Below, piece by piece: positions 1-9,577 of a stretch of DNA of 64,000 nucleotides. The stretch comes from Bufo bufo (taxonomy: Eukaryota > Chordata > Amphibia > Anura > Bufonidae). The notes beneath the pieces are model-generated. The model was not told the origin of the DNA. It made no database searches and was given only the letters and a program-made list of their open reading frames with translations. The position numbers were made by a program, and so were the translations under genes. The stretch is taken from positions 188,297,577-188,361,576 of the forward strand of contig NC_053395.1 in NCBI RefSeq assembly GCF_905171765.1, written 5' to 3'. How positions within the stretch are numbered: the first letter of the stretch is position 1; each line of letters starts with the position of its first letter.

Positions 1-300
1 TTTGGAAAAATTTGCAAATTTAAAAGTTTCAGTTTCTCTACTTCTGTAATACATAGTAATACCCCAAAAAATTGTGATGACTTTACATTCCCCATATGTC
101 TACTTCATGCTTGAATTATTTTGGGAATGATATTTTATTTTTTGGGGATGTTATAAGGCTTAGAAGTTTAGAAGCAAATCTTGAAATTTTTCAGAAATTT
201 ACAAAAACTCAATTTTTAGGGACCAGTTCAGGTCTGAAGTCACTTTGCGAGGCTTACATAATAGAAACCACCCAAAAATGACCCCATCTAAGAAACTACA

Positions 301-1866
301 CCCCTCAAGGTATTCAAAACTGATTTTGCATACATTGTTAACCCTTTAGGTGTTGCACAAGAGTTATTGGCAAATGGGGAGGAAATTTGAGAATTTCATT
401 TTTTTTGTCTAATTTTTCATTTTAACCCATTTTTTCCACTAACAAAGCAAGGGTTAACAGCCAAACAAGACTGTATCTTTATTGCCCTGACTCTGCCGTT
501 TACAGAAACACCCAATATGTGGCCGTAAACTATTGTACGGCCACACAGCGGGGCGTAGAGGGAAAGGTGCGCCGTTTGGTTTTTGGAAGGCTGATTTTTA
601 TGGACTGGTTTATTTACACCATGTCCCATTTGAAGCCCCCTGATGCACCCCTAGAGTAGAAACTCCCTAAAAATGACCCCATCTAAGAAACTACACCCCT
701 CAAGGTATTCAAAACTGATTTTACATACGTCATTAACCCTTTAGGTGTTGCACAAGAGTTATTGGCAAATGGAGATGAAATTTGAGAATTTCATTTTTTT
801 GCCTAATTTTCAATTTTAACCTATTTTTTCCACTATCAAAGCAAGGGTTAACAGCCAAACAAGACTGTATCTTTATTGCCCTGACTCTGCTGTTCACAGA
901 AACACCCCATATGTGGCCGTGCACTACTGTATGGCCACACAGCGGGGCGTAGAGTGAAAGGTGCGCCGTTTGGTTTTTGGAGGGCTAATTTTGCTGGACT
1001 GTTTTTTTTACACCATGTCCCATTTGAAGCCCCCCTGATGCACCCCTAGAGTAGAAACTCCATAAAAGTGACCCCATCTAAGAAACTACCCCCCTCAAGG
1101 TATTCAAAACTGATTTTACAAACTTTGTTAACCCTTTAGGTGTTGCACAAGATTTAATGGAAAATAGAGACACAATTTCAAAATTTCACATTTTTGGCAG
1201 ATTTTTCATTTTAATATTTTTTTTCCAGTTACAAAGCAAGGGTTAACAGCCAAACAAAACTCATTATTTATGGCCCTGATTCTGTAGTTTACAGAAGCAC
1301 CCCATATGTGGTCGTAAACCGCTGTACGGGCACACGGCAGGGCGCAGAAGAAAAGGAATGCCATACGGTTTTTGGAAGGCAGGTTTTGCTGGACTGTTTT
1401 TTTTGACACCATGTCCCATTTGAAGCCCCCCTGATGCACCTCTAGAGTAGAAACTCCATAAAAGTGACCCCATCTAAGAAACTACACCCCTCAAGGTATT
1501 CAAAACTGATTTTAGTTAACCCTTTAGGTGTTCCACAAGAATTAATGGAAAATAGAGATTCAATTTAAAAATTTCACTTTTTCTGCAGATTTTCCATTTT
1601 AATATTTTTTTTCCAGTAACAAAGCAAGGGTTAACAGCCAAACAAAACTCAATATTTATGGCCCTGATTCTGTAGTTTACAGAAACACCCCATATGTGGT
1701 CGTAAACTGCTGTACGGGCACACGGCAGGGCGCAGAAGTAAAGGAACACCATATGGTTTCTGGAAGGCAGATTTTGCTGGATTGTTTTTAGACACCATAT
1801 CCCATTTAAAGCCCCCTGATGCACCCCTAGGTTAGAAACTCCAAAAAAGTGGCCCCATTTTGGAAA
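301..1866 (+). repeat. Tandem array A, four ~395-bp modules
   Basis: The phrase CCCCTCAAGGTATTCAAAAC recurs near 301, 697, 1090 and 1485, each followed by TTAACCCTTTAGGTGTT, an AT-rich stretch, ACAAAGCAAGGGTTAAC and a CATATGTGG segment. Spacing is about 394 bp. Later modules are more similar to each other than to the first. One such module is present in the related copy at 37.7-38.1 kb. Confidence 0.85.
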
Positions 1867-1959
1867 CTACGGGATAAGGTGGCAGTTTTGTTGGTACTAT
1901 TTTAGGGTACATATGATTTTTGGTTGCTCTATATTACACTTTTTGTGAGGCAAAGTAAC

Positions 1960-2360
1960 AAAAAATAGAAATTCAGAAATTTCATCTCCATTTGCCATTA
2001 ACTCTTGTGGAACACTTAAAGAGTTAACAAAGTTTGTAAAATCAGTTTTGAATACCTTGAGGGGTGTAGCTTTCAAAATGGGGTCATTTTTTGGAGTTTA
2101 TACTCTAGGGGTGCATCGGGGGGGCTTCAAATGGGACATGGTGTCAAAAAACCAGTCCAGCAAAAACTGCCTTCCAAAAACCATATGGCGCTCCTTTCCT
2201 TCTGCGCCCTGCCGTGTGGCCATACAGCAGTTTACGACCACATATGGGGCATTTCTATAAACTAAAGAATCAGGGCAATAAATATTGAGTTTTGTTTGGC
2301 TGTTAACCCTTGCTTTGTTATGGGAAAAAATGAATTAAAATGGAAAATTTGCCAAAAAAT
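1960..2360 (-). repeat. Inverted copy of the array A module
   Basis: This block reads as the reverse complement of the ~395-bp module: TTTTGAATACCTTGAGGGG, then CTAGGGGTGCATC, CATATGGGGCA-type sequence and GTTAACCCTTGCTTTGT. It forms a head-to-head pair with the preceding module, so the two could fold into a long hairpin. Confidence 0.8.
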
Positions 2361-2377
2361 AGCTGTTTTAGCACTGT

Positions 2378-3195
2378 TTTTATTTTTTATTATTTACAAC
2401 GTTCATCTGACAGGTTAGATCATGTGCTATTTTTATAGAGCAGGTTCTTACGGACGTGACGATACCTAATATGTATACTTTTTTATTTATTTAGGTTTTA
2501 CACAATAATATCATTTTTGACACAAAAAAAAAACATGTTTTAGTGTCTCCATAGTCTGAGAGCCATAGTTTTTTCAGTTTTTTGGCGATTGTCTCAGGTT
2601 GGGTATCATTTTTGCGGGATGAGATGACGGTTAGATTGGTACTATTTTGGGGTGCATATGACTTTTTGATCGCTTGTTATTACACTTTTTGTGATGTAAG
2701 GTAACAAAAAATTGCTTTTATGACACCGTTTTTATTTTTATTTTTTTACAGTGTTCACCTGAGGGGTTAGGTCATGTGGTATTTTTATAGATCAGGTTCT
2801 TACGGACATGGCAATACCTAATATGTCTACCTTTTTATAATTTATCAGGGTTTTACACAATAATATCATTTTTGAAATAAAAAAAATTATGTTTTAGTAT
2901 CTCCATAGTCTGAGACCCATAGTTTTTTTATTTTTTGGGCCATTGTCTCATGTAAGGGCTCATTTTTTGCGGGATGAGGTGACGATTTGATTGGTACTTT
3001 TTTGGCGTACATGCGACTTTTTTGATCACTTTTATTACCTTTTTTGGGAAGTAAGGTGGGCAAAATGTCAATTTCCTCATAGTTTTTATTTTTTTATTTT
3101 TATGGCGTTCACCGTGCGGGGAAAGTAACATGACCGTTTTATAGATCAGGTCGTTACGGACGCGGCGATACCTAATATGTGTAGTGTATTTTTTT
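2378..3195 (+). repeat. Tandem array B, three ~350-bp modules
   Basis: Three diverged copies of a module with the core TTTTTATAGA(T/G)CAGGT, CGGACG..GCGATACCTAATATGT and a T-rich tail occur near 2395, 2745 and 3098. Two copies of the same module are in the related element (near 38217 and 38577). Confidence 0.75.
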
Positions 3196-3269
3196 ATTTT
3201 ATTTTTATTCAGTGATAAATGTGTTTTTTTGAAACTTTACTTTTTTTAACTTTTTTTTTGACCCAGACC

Positions 3270-4455
3270 CACTTGGTTCTTGAAGATCCAGTGGGTCTGA
3301 TGTCTGTATAATACAGTACAGTACAATATATTTTGTACTGTACTGTATTTTACTTACACTGAACAAATCTATGCTTTTAGCATAGATCTGTTCAGCACCA
3401 TGGACAGCAGGATGCCTGAGAGGCGTCCTGTTGCCATGGGAACCTTCCCCGTCTGCTCAGTACTGGTCAGAACTGCGCAGACGGGGAAGGGTAAGCACAG
3501 GGCTGAGGGGGGCTCTCTGGGGGCTCTCTCCCTCTCCCATCGGGGGGCTGCAAAGGCACAGCAGCCCCCCGATGGGAGAGGGAGGGAGCTCCCTGCGCTG
3601 TTAACCTTTTCCATACAGCGGTCCGTACGGACCGCTGTATGGAAAGGGTTAAACGGCTGACATCGCATCGCAGATGTCAGCCGTTTATACCAGGGTGCCA
3701 GCAATGGTATACCCACTAGGCACCTTACCGCACATCCGCACCGCCTGCGACACCCCCCCTGCACCACCCGCCCACATAATATCATTCAGGGGTGCAGGGG
3801 GGGGTGAAAAATATTTATTTTAGACATACTAAAGTTTCTGATCCCCGCGGTCAGGGACCGCGGGGATCAGAAACCGCAGAAAGCGCTACAAACCTCAGGT
3901 CTGAATTGACCTGCGGTTTGCAGCGATCGCCGACATGGGGGGGTCACAGGACCCCCCTCGGCATTGACCCAAGGTGCCTGGCTGTGTGTGACAGCCGGGA
4001 TCTCAGCGCTGTCACCATGTCTGCAGACATGGTGACAGTTTATGCCATGACGTGTATACTCATCATGGCGCGCTAAGTAGCAGTGCGCCATGACGAGTAT
4101 ACTCGTCATAGGTCGGGAATATTTTTACACTATCTCCTTCTCTGATCGCTTCCCTGACAGGAATTGTGGCGATCAGAGAAGGAGAAGCACATAGTCCCTC
4201 CCTAACCCCCCCTTACCTGCCCCGATGCGCTGCGATTGGTCCCTCTGCAGTAATGGACCAATCACAGCGATCGTGGGCGGGTCAAAGCTACAATACAGCT
4301 CCTGCCGGCTTCTCTGGTTGCCTAGCAACCCCAGCACGCCGGCTTCACTGAAGCTTCAGCGCTTCGCTCCCTGCGCTGACAGTGAAAGCCGATCACGTAC
4401 ATGCACGTGGGGATGCGGTGAGGCACCACATTCCCCCACGTACATGTACGTGATG
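3270..4455. repeat. Chain of about a dozen consecutive hairpins
   Basis: Perfect or near-perfect short inverted repeats follow one another. Examples: CCCACTTGG/CCAGTGGG near 3270; TACAGTACAGTACAA/TTGTACTGTACTGTA at 3311-3350; CCGTCTGC/GCAGACGG at 3447-3485; the GGGGGGCTGC/GCAGCCCCCC stem at 3541-3574; CATACAGCGGTCC/GGACCGCTGTATG at 3611-3643; CCGCGGTC/GACCGCGG near 3846; CACCATGTCTG/CAGACATGGTG near 4013; GAGTATACTCGTCAT near 4100; TCTCCTTCTCTGATCGC/GCGATCAGAGAAGGAGA at 4133-4185; ATTGGTCC/GGACCAAT near 4235; and CACGTACATG repeats near 4395-4450. They make up the right third of the transposon. No coding signal is seen. Confidence 0.8.
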
Positions 4456-4472
4456 TTGCGTAAAGGGGTTAA

Positions 4473-5285
4473 AGATATCCCATTTTGTGGCTGTATTTTT
4501 ATTTTTGAGGACTTTGTCCCAGTTAGTTAGACCTATGGCCTCTCTTAGTTGGCTAAATTTAGCTTCTTTGAAGTTTGGTATTTTTGTTCCTCCCTGTAGA
4601 AACGCTCTTTTGAATGATAATTGGAAGGATATTACTTTATGGTCACTATTTCCCAGGTGTCCCCCAACCTGCACGTCTGTTGTTCTGTCACGTCTATTGG
4701 TTAATACTAAGTCTAGTATGGCCGTCCCTCTAGTCGGGTCCTGAACCAGTTGGGAGAGGTAATTGTCTTTGGTTATTGCCAAGAACCTGTTTCCCTTATG
4801 AGATATACAAGTTTCAGTTTCCCAGTCTATATCTGGGTAGTTGAAGTCCCCCATAATAACCACCTCATTATGATTTGCCGCCTCGTCTATCTCGTTTAGT
4901 AGTAGATTTTCTGTGGACTCCACATGTTCATGTCCCTCACTTATATATTCCTGGAGTGTAGGCTTTAGACAGGACTTTACATAAAGGCAAACCCCTCCCC
5001 CTCTCCGGTTTTGACGATCCTTTCTAAACCGACTGTAACCTTGTACATTAACTGCCCAGTCATAGCTATCATCCAGCCATGTCTCAGTTATTCCCACTAT
5101 GTCATAGTTCTCCTCACACATCACTAATTCCAGCTCCCCAGTTTTATTAGTCAGGCTTCTGGCATTAGTATACATACATTTGAGAGGTTTATGTATATTT
5201 TTTACCCTACACCTTTCCTTCTGAACTGTTCTAGTCCCTCCCTCCTGTCCACATTTTATTAAGTATTGGCCTATTAGCTGTTCAT
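4473..5285 (-). pseudogene. CR1-type LINE ORF2 fragment, endonuclease domain
   Basis: Minus-strand reading frame (longest open part 5175-4473, open upstream to about 5285) with the hallmarks of the APE-type endonuclease of CR1/L2 LINEs. It has YTNARSL at the start, GITETWLDDS, a GGGVCLYVK stretch, MGDFNYPDIDW (catalytic Asp/Asn) and NSDHKVI near the end (SDH motif). Between the GHEHVES and NEVVIMGDFN segments the usual WVRI..CYRPP part is missing, an internal deletion. The reverse transcriptase is absent because the reading frame runs into the TTAA-targeted transposon at 4472; the rest would lie left of the window. Non-functional fragment. Confidence 0.85.
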
Positions 5286-5289
5286 CTAC

Positions 5290-6630
5290 AACTCAGTGTC
5301 AGAAGCAGACAGCTCCATCAACTTTGTAGTGGACTGAGCTCATCCCTGTAGTGCTGCTTCCACTAACTTAAATTTTTGGGACTCTGACCTATCCAGAGAC
5401 CCATTTTTTGCCAGGACGATCTCTCTAACTGGACCAAAAAAGGGACATAGCTTACCCAAACCATATCTAAAAACTGGCCTTTGGGGGAAGCATTCCTAGA
5501 AGGTTACAGTGTTCCCTAAGGTGTGGCTTAAATGTTTTGATTTTGAATTTTTTTAAAGGTTGGTAAGTAGGCCATTGGGGTGCCCAGAGGGCTAGAACAG
5601 GTCACACTCATACATAGTAGGTATAAAACATATTATATACAATTATATATACAATCTAGCACAATTATGTCACATTTTAAAGACGTCATTGATTACGTAT
5701 TACGTATTGTATGTACAATCTACCCAAATCATGGGAGTTAATTTTAGATAAATAGTGAATAAAAGTAAACAGCCCGAAAGCTATTAACCCAAATGTGACC
5801 TCGAATCCCCGGGTGCCATCCACAGCCTTTTGAATTAGGGCTCATGAGTGGCAGGAAAAAACTCCAATTATCCCCTTCCAACATAATCTGATACACGGAG
5901 AACACTCTGATGGGAATTTTGAAGGGAAATAGGACAACAATGAACACAAAAACACAGCATTTCCACAGGACATCAGAAAGTAAGGCCTGCAAATAGCAAG
6001 GCAAACAATGAATTTAGTTCTTTATCAATCCTTGTTAAAGGGGCTTTTTAGTTCAATAAAAATTGGTTCCCCATGTAATGACAATTCAGAGGCATCTATT
6101 TGTATGTCTCTGTGATGTGCCATTCCTTTATTATTCCTGTTAGAATTCATGAATTGCAGTTTGCAATGAAGGTCCAGATGGGTGTTATCAGTTGGGGGGG
6201 TGCCCCTGCATAGTCTGACACTGGCAGCACTGATTGGACATTGCATTACAGACGGTTGGCAATTCATTCATAAACTTCTAGAAGGAATAATAAAGGAATC
6301 GCACAACATACAGTCATAAGAAAATATACTCCAGAATGATTATTAAATGGAGAATGCAAGTAGTTACTAAAACAGACATGTCAGGAGAGGTGATAGCTTC
6401 CCCCCTCTGCTGACATTATGGGTGCCACTCTATTCCCTGATGCTCTCCAGTGTTTAGTACCGCCTGGAGGCAGATAGCTGCATCATAGTTATCAATTTTT
6501 TAATTTTAAATTATCTTTTGTTTAGTTTTTTTTTACTGGGTTATAAATCTCCTGTAGTTGTCAAGATACATTGATAGGAAACATTAAATTGTTTTCCAGG
6601 GTCGACACAGGAAATGGCTTGGACTGTCTG
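5290..6630. other. No gene or clear repeat recognised
   Basis: AT-rich non-coding DNA without a convincing reading frame or terminal repeats. It lies to the left of the known MYO3B exons and is probably intronic to that gene on the minus strand. A short AATTATATATACAATCTAG-like direct duplication is visible near 5630-5660. Confidence 0.5.
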
Positions 6631-6632
6631 CT

Positions 6633-6793
6633 CAGCCTGTCACTGGCAGCAGCAGTGACCCGCCTCAGCCTGTGACTGGCAGCAGCAGTGACCCGCCTCA
6701 GCCTGTGACTGGCAGCAGCAGTGACCCGCCTCAGCCTGTGACTGGCAGCAGCAGTGACCCGCCTCAGCCTGTGACTGGCAGCAGCAGTGACCC
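6633..6793 (+). repeat. Minisatellite, 33-bp unit, about 5 copies
   Basis: The unit beginning CAGCCTGTGACTGGCAGCAG and ending AGTGACCCGCCT repeats almost exactly at 6633, 6666, 6699, 6732 and 6765 (the last is partial). The 33-bp period keeps frames open on both strands, which explains the repetitive peptides predicted here; they are not genes. Confidence 0.95.
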
Positions 6794-6873
6794 CTGTGTG
6801 TTTAGTCTGAGACCTGGAAGTGGAGAGCAGTGGGGACCAGAACAGCACTGGAACAGCATCAGCAGGGGATCGG

Positions 6874-7066
6874 TAAGGCCTCATTCACACAATCAGTGTT
6901 TGGTCAGTGATTTCCATCAGTGATTGTGAGCCAAAACCAGGTGCGGCTCTAAACAGGTGCAGATCTTTCCCTTATACTTTATATCTGAGGGGGCTCCAAT
7001 CCTGATTTTGGCTCACAATCACTGATGGAAAACACTGACCGAACACTGATGTGTAAATGAGGCATA
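6874..7066. mobile_element. Foldback MITE
   Basis: The left arm starts TAAGGCCTCATTCACACAAT and the right arm ends TGTGTAAATGAGGCATAA; the arms pair over most of their length (for example TCACTGATGGAAAACACTGACC against GGTCAGTGATTTCCATCAGTGA). The flanking TAA on both sides suggests a 3-bp target duplication. Confidence 0.75.
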
Positions 7067-7099
7067 AGGTGAGTAATGGTTATCTTTTCATTTTTAACC

Positions 7100-7565
7100 T
7101 ATTCTGCAACTTAAAAAAAAAAATTCCCCGGGAATACCCTTTAATGTTTCCTATGCATTTGTAATCTAGTAAAAAAAAAAAATTACAGAAATTTTGTAAG
7201 TATGCTGCAACTAAACACTTCAGTAATATTTCGGAAGATATTCTCTAAGCACTAGCACTCATTTTTGTGATTGTCTTGCCAGTTCCCGAATTCATCTTTT
7301 TGCTATACTCTGCTATACGTATTGGTTGGTTGCTTCATTAAAGATGGCTCTCTTCCAAATGGTCCATAAAATTTTACTGAAAGGGATTGTACGGGATTAA
7401 AACAAAATGGCCGCTTTCCTCCCAAAACAGCAGCATGTGTCCAAGGTTGCATGTGGAACGACAGCTCAGCCTGCATGGTCATCTCTCTGCCTCGTCCCAT
7501 GCACTCACCCACTGCCCTCCACCAAGAATCTTAAAATTTGCCATATGACTGCCCTACTATCTTTA
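7100..7565. other. No gene seen
   Basis: Intron-like sequence with two A-rich runs near 7115 and 7175 and no coding or repeat structure that I can support. Confidence 0.4.
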
Positions 7566-7809
7566 AATTAACCCCTTCACTGCCCTAGATATTGGGTATA
7601 CTGAAATCAACCATCGTATTGCCATAGACCACCGGGTATATTTACATTAATGCCATCACTGCTCTAGACCACAAAATATACTGACATTAACACTATCACT
7701 GCCATAGACCACCAGGGATCCTTACATTAACCTTTCACTGGCGAAGACAACCAGGTATACTAACATTAAACCCCTCACTGCTCTAGACCGCAGGGGATGC
7801 TAACGTTAA

Positions 7810-8195
7810 AGGGCTTGTTCCAGCTGGGACATTTATTGGCTATTCACAGAAGGTGTGGGTCCCACCTCTAGGACACACTCTTATCTTCAGAATAAGACCC
7901 CATCGCTCCCAACCAAGTGGAGTGGAGAGGTGACTGTGCTTGCTTGGCTCTCTCCGTTCATTTCAATAGCACTACCAAAATAGAGTACTCTGACTTGGCT
8001 ATTTTTGGAAGTGCTATTGAAGTGACTGGAGAGAGCTGTGCATGCTCAGCCACTTCTTCATTCTTAGCAGGGTGAAACGGGCCATGTTCTGGCGATAGTC
8101 CTAGACCTGGGATTTGCACCAATCACATATTTCTAGCATATGCCATTTATGACACTTGTGGATATGCCATAAATGTTCCAGATGGGAGTACCCCT
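7810..8195. mobile_element. TTAA-flanked MITE
   Basis: Bounded by TTAA at 7806-7809 and 8196-8199. It starts AGGGCTTGTTCCAGCTGGGA and ends TTCCAGATGGGAGTACCCCT. It belongs to the same family as 55367-55790, 59532-59953 and 61020-61335, which share the GGGTCCCACCTC and ATGCCATAAATG segments. Confidence 0.85.
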
Positions 8196-8409
8196 TTAAC
8201 ACTTTCACTGCCCGAGACATCAAACCCTACATTGTCCTAAACCACAAAGGATCTGTACAGTATTCCCCTCACTGTCCTAGACCACCAGGAAAAGTGGCAT
8301 CCCCTCACTGTATTAGACCACCAAGGATTTTGACATTCATCTTTTCACTGCCCTAGATAGCCAGGAATAATGACAATAACCCTTTTACTGCCCCAGATCA
8401 CCAGGGATG

Positions 8410-9419
8410 TGTCACGACTGAAGGTGGGGGAAACCCTCAGCCGTGCGATTTCTATCTGAAGTATAGCTGTTAGGCCAGGACAGGAATCAGGGAGCCGGTC
8501 ACCTCCTATCACATCCCTAATTCTGACCCTGTCTCCTAGCCGTATGAGCCGACCCTGATGGTGGGAGGGCTCATACACTGTAACCTGTAATTCCTACTAG
8601 CCCTCAGGGTGGCCCTGGACTAGGAGCAAGGTAAGACGACCTGTTCCTCCTAGACACGGAGCAACAGGAGTCTCACTGGCCAAGCTATAAAGGAGAAGGG
8701 AAACATATACAGACATATGGCAATGGCAGGTAGTTGAAACTAGTATCACACCTACCTGCCACAGACACACAGCCTGGAACCCGTGCACAAGTGCTGCAGT
8801 CCACAACAACATAGACGGACACAGCACACACCACACATCAGACAGGAACCCAGGACCATACGCTGCAAAAATGATAGAGACACCACTAGACATATAATAT
8901 AAAAAGAACAATAATGTCTAACATAAGTTTATGACCACAAGGGTGGCCCTCACTGGCAGATGGTATAAGGGACCAGGAGGGTGCCTCCAGCTTACAAACA
9001 AGGCTGGAGTACTCCTCAGCTTCAGGTCTCCACTGAGGCTTTATAGCCCATGTAGCCACACCCACACACCGACACACCCAGTGTTCACACAAAGAGGGGA
9101 GTTAACTCTTCTCACACCAGGAAAGGGAAGACAGCCACTTAAAGGAGAAAGTGCACACATAACTAAAATCCTGTGCACACCAGACATACAAAAGACACAC
9201 CTAACAAAGATAGGTTGCCAGGTGCAACCACATGCACATTGCAGCAAGCTGCCCAGCACCAGCTCAGGCTGCTAAACTGCGAAATAACTACATGTTGCCA
9301 GCGGCAACCACAAGTGAGGCAACATACTAGCGGCCCTCACCTGTGGTTAAACAACCAAACCAGACCGCAGGCAACAGCATGCGGATACAGGAGTCACGAC
9401 CATGACCATGGTCGTGACA
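8410..9419. mobile_element. Non-autonomous DNA transposon, TGTCACGAC termini
   Basis: Starts TGTCACGAC and ends GTCGTGACA, a 9-bp perfect terminal inverted repeat. It is flanked on both sides by GGATG (8405-8409 and 9420-9424) and interrupts a minisatellite unit. No transposase is seen. The 5-bp duplication and short termini do not identify the superfamily for certain; hAT-like is a guess. Confidence 0.75.
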
Positions 9420-9577
9420 GGATGCTGACACTACAGCCCATACTGCCTCAGTCCACCGGTCATACAAACATATCCCCTTTACTGCCCCGGAACACCAGGA
9501 ATATAGACATTAACCTCTTCACTGCCCTAGACCACCAAGAAAGTAGACAATAACCTTTGCTGTGCTAGACCTGCATG

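Larger units (their letters stand above)
1..4468. mobile_element. Long non-autonomous DNA transposon, left end cut by window edge
   Basis: Composite repeat ending at a TTAA (4469-4472) inside a CR1 LINE. It shares sequence with 37375-38652, whose left terminus begins TAGCCCCTTAAGGAC. The right end here reads GTAAAGGGGTTAA, so the two termini look like imperfect inverted repeats. The interior holds four direct copies of a ~395-bp module, one inverted copy, three copies of a ~350-bp module and then a run of hairpins. No transposase is visible; reading frames inside it are short and look like chance. A TTAA target suggests piggyBac/Kolobok-type mobilisation, which is inference. Confidence 0.7.
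7570..9570 (+). repeat. Degenerate ~40-bp minisatellite, split by insertions
   Basis: Copies of a unit close to CACTGCCCTAGACCACCAGG followed by GATACTGACATTAACCCCTT run from 7570 to 7805, 8200 to 8409 and 9425 to 9570, roughly 15 units in all. Two transposons (7810-8195 and 8410-9419) interrupt the array, and a third (9578-11746) sits at its right end. Confidence 0.8.

Noticed and set aside
417..2260. Family of similar small proteins containing CLAVNPCF
   Set aside because: They are the same frame of a ~395-bp transposon module repeated in tandem; no start or conservation beyond the repeat.
3600..3700. tRNA or structured RNA gene in the hairpin region
   Set aside because: Stems do not form a cloverleaf, and there are no A/B-box sequences.
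3369..3785. 138-codon minus-strand frame
   Set aside because: Falls across the hairpin chain of a transposon; composition follows the inverted repeats and no domain is seen.
6633..6793. CRISPR-like direct repeats
   Set aside because: Units are contiguous without spacers and the genome is a vertebrate's.
6561..6923. Repetitive Ser/Pro or Ala-rich peptides on both strands
   Set aside because: The 33-bp minisatellite unit is divisible by three, so every frame without a stop stays open.
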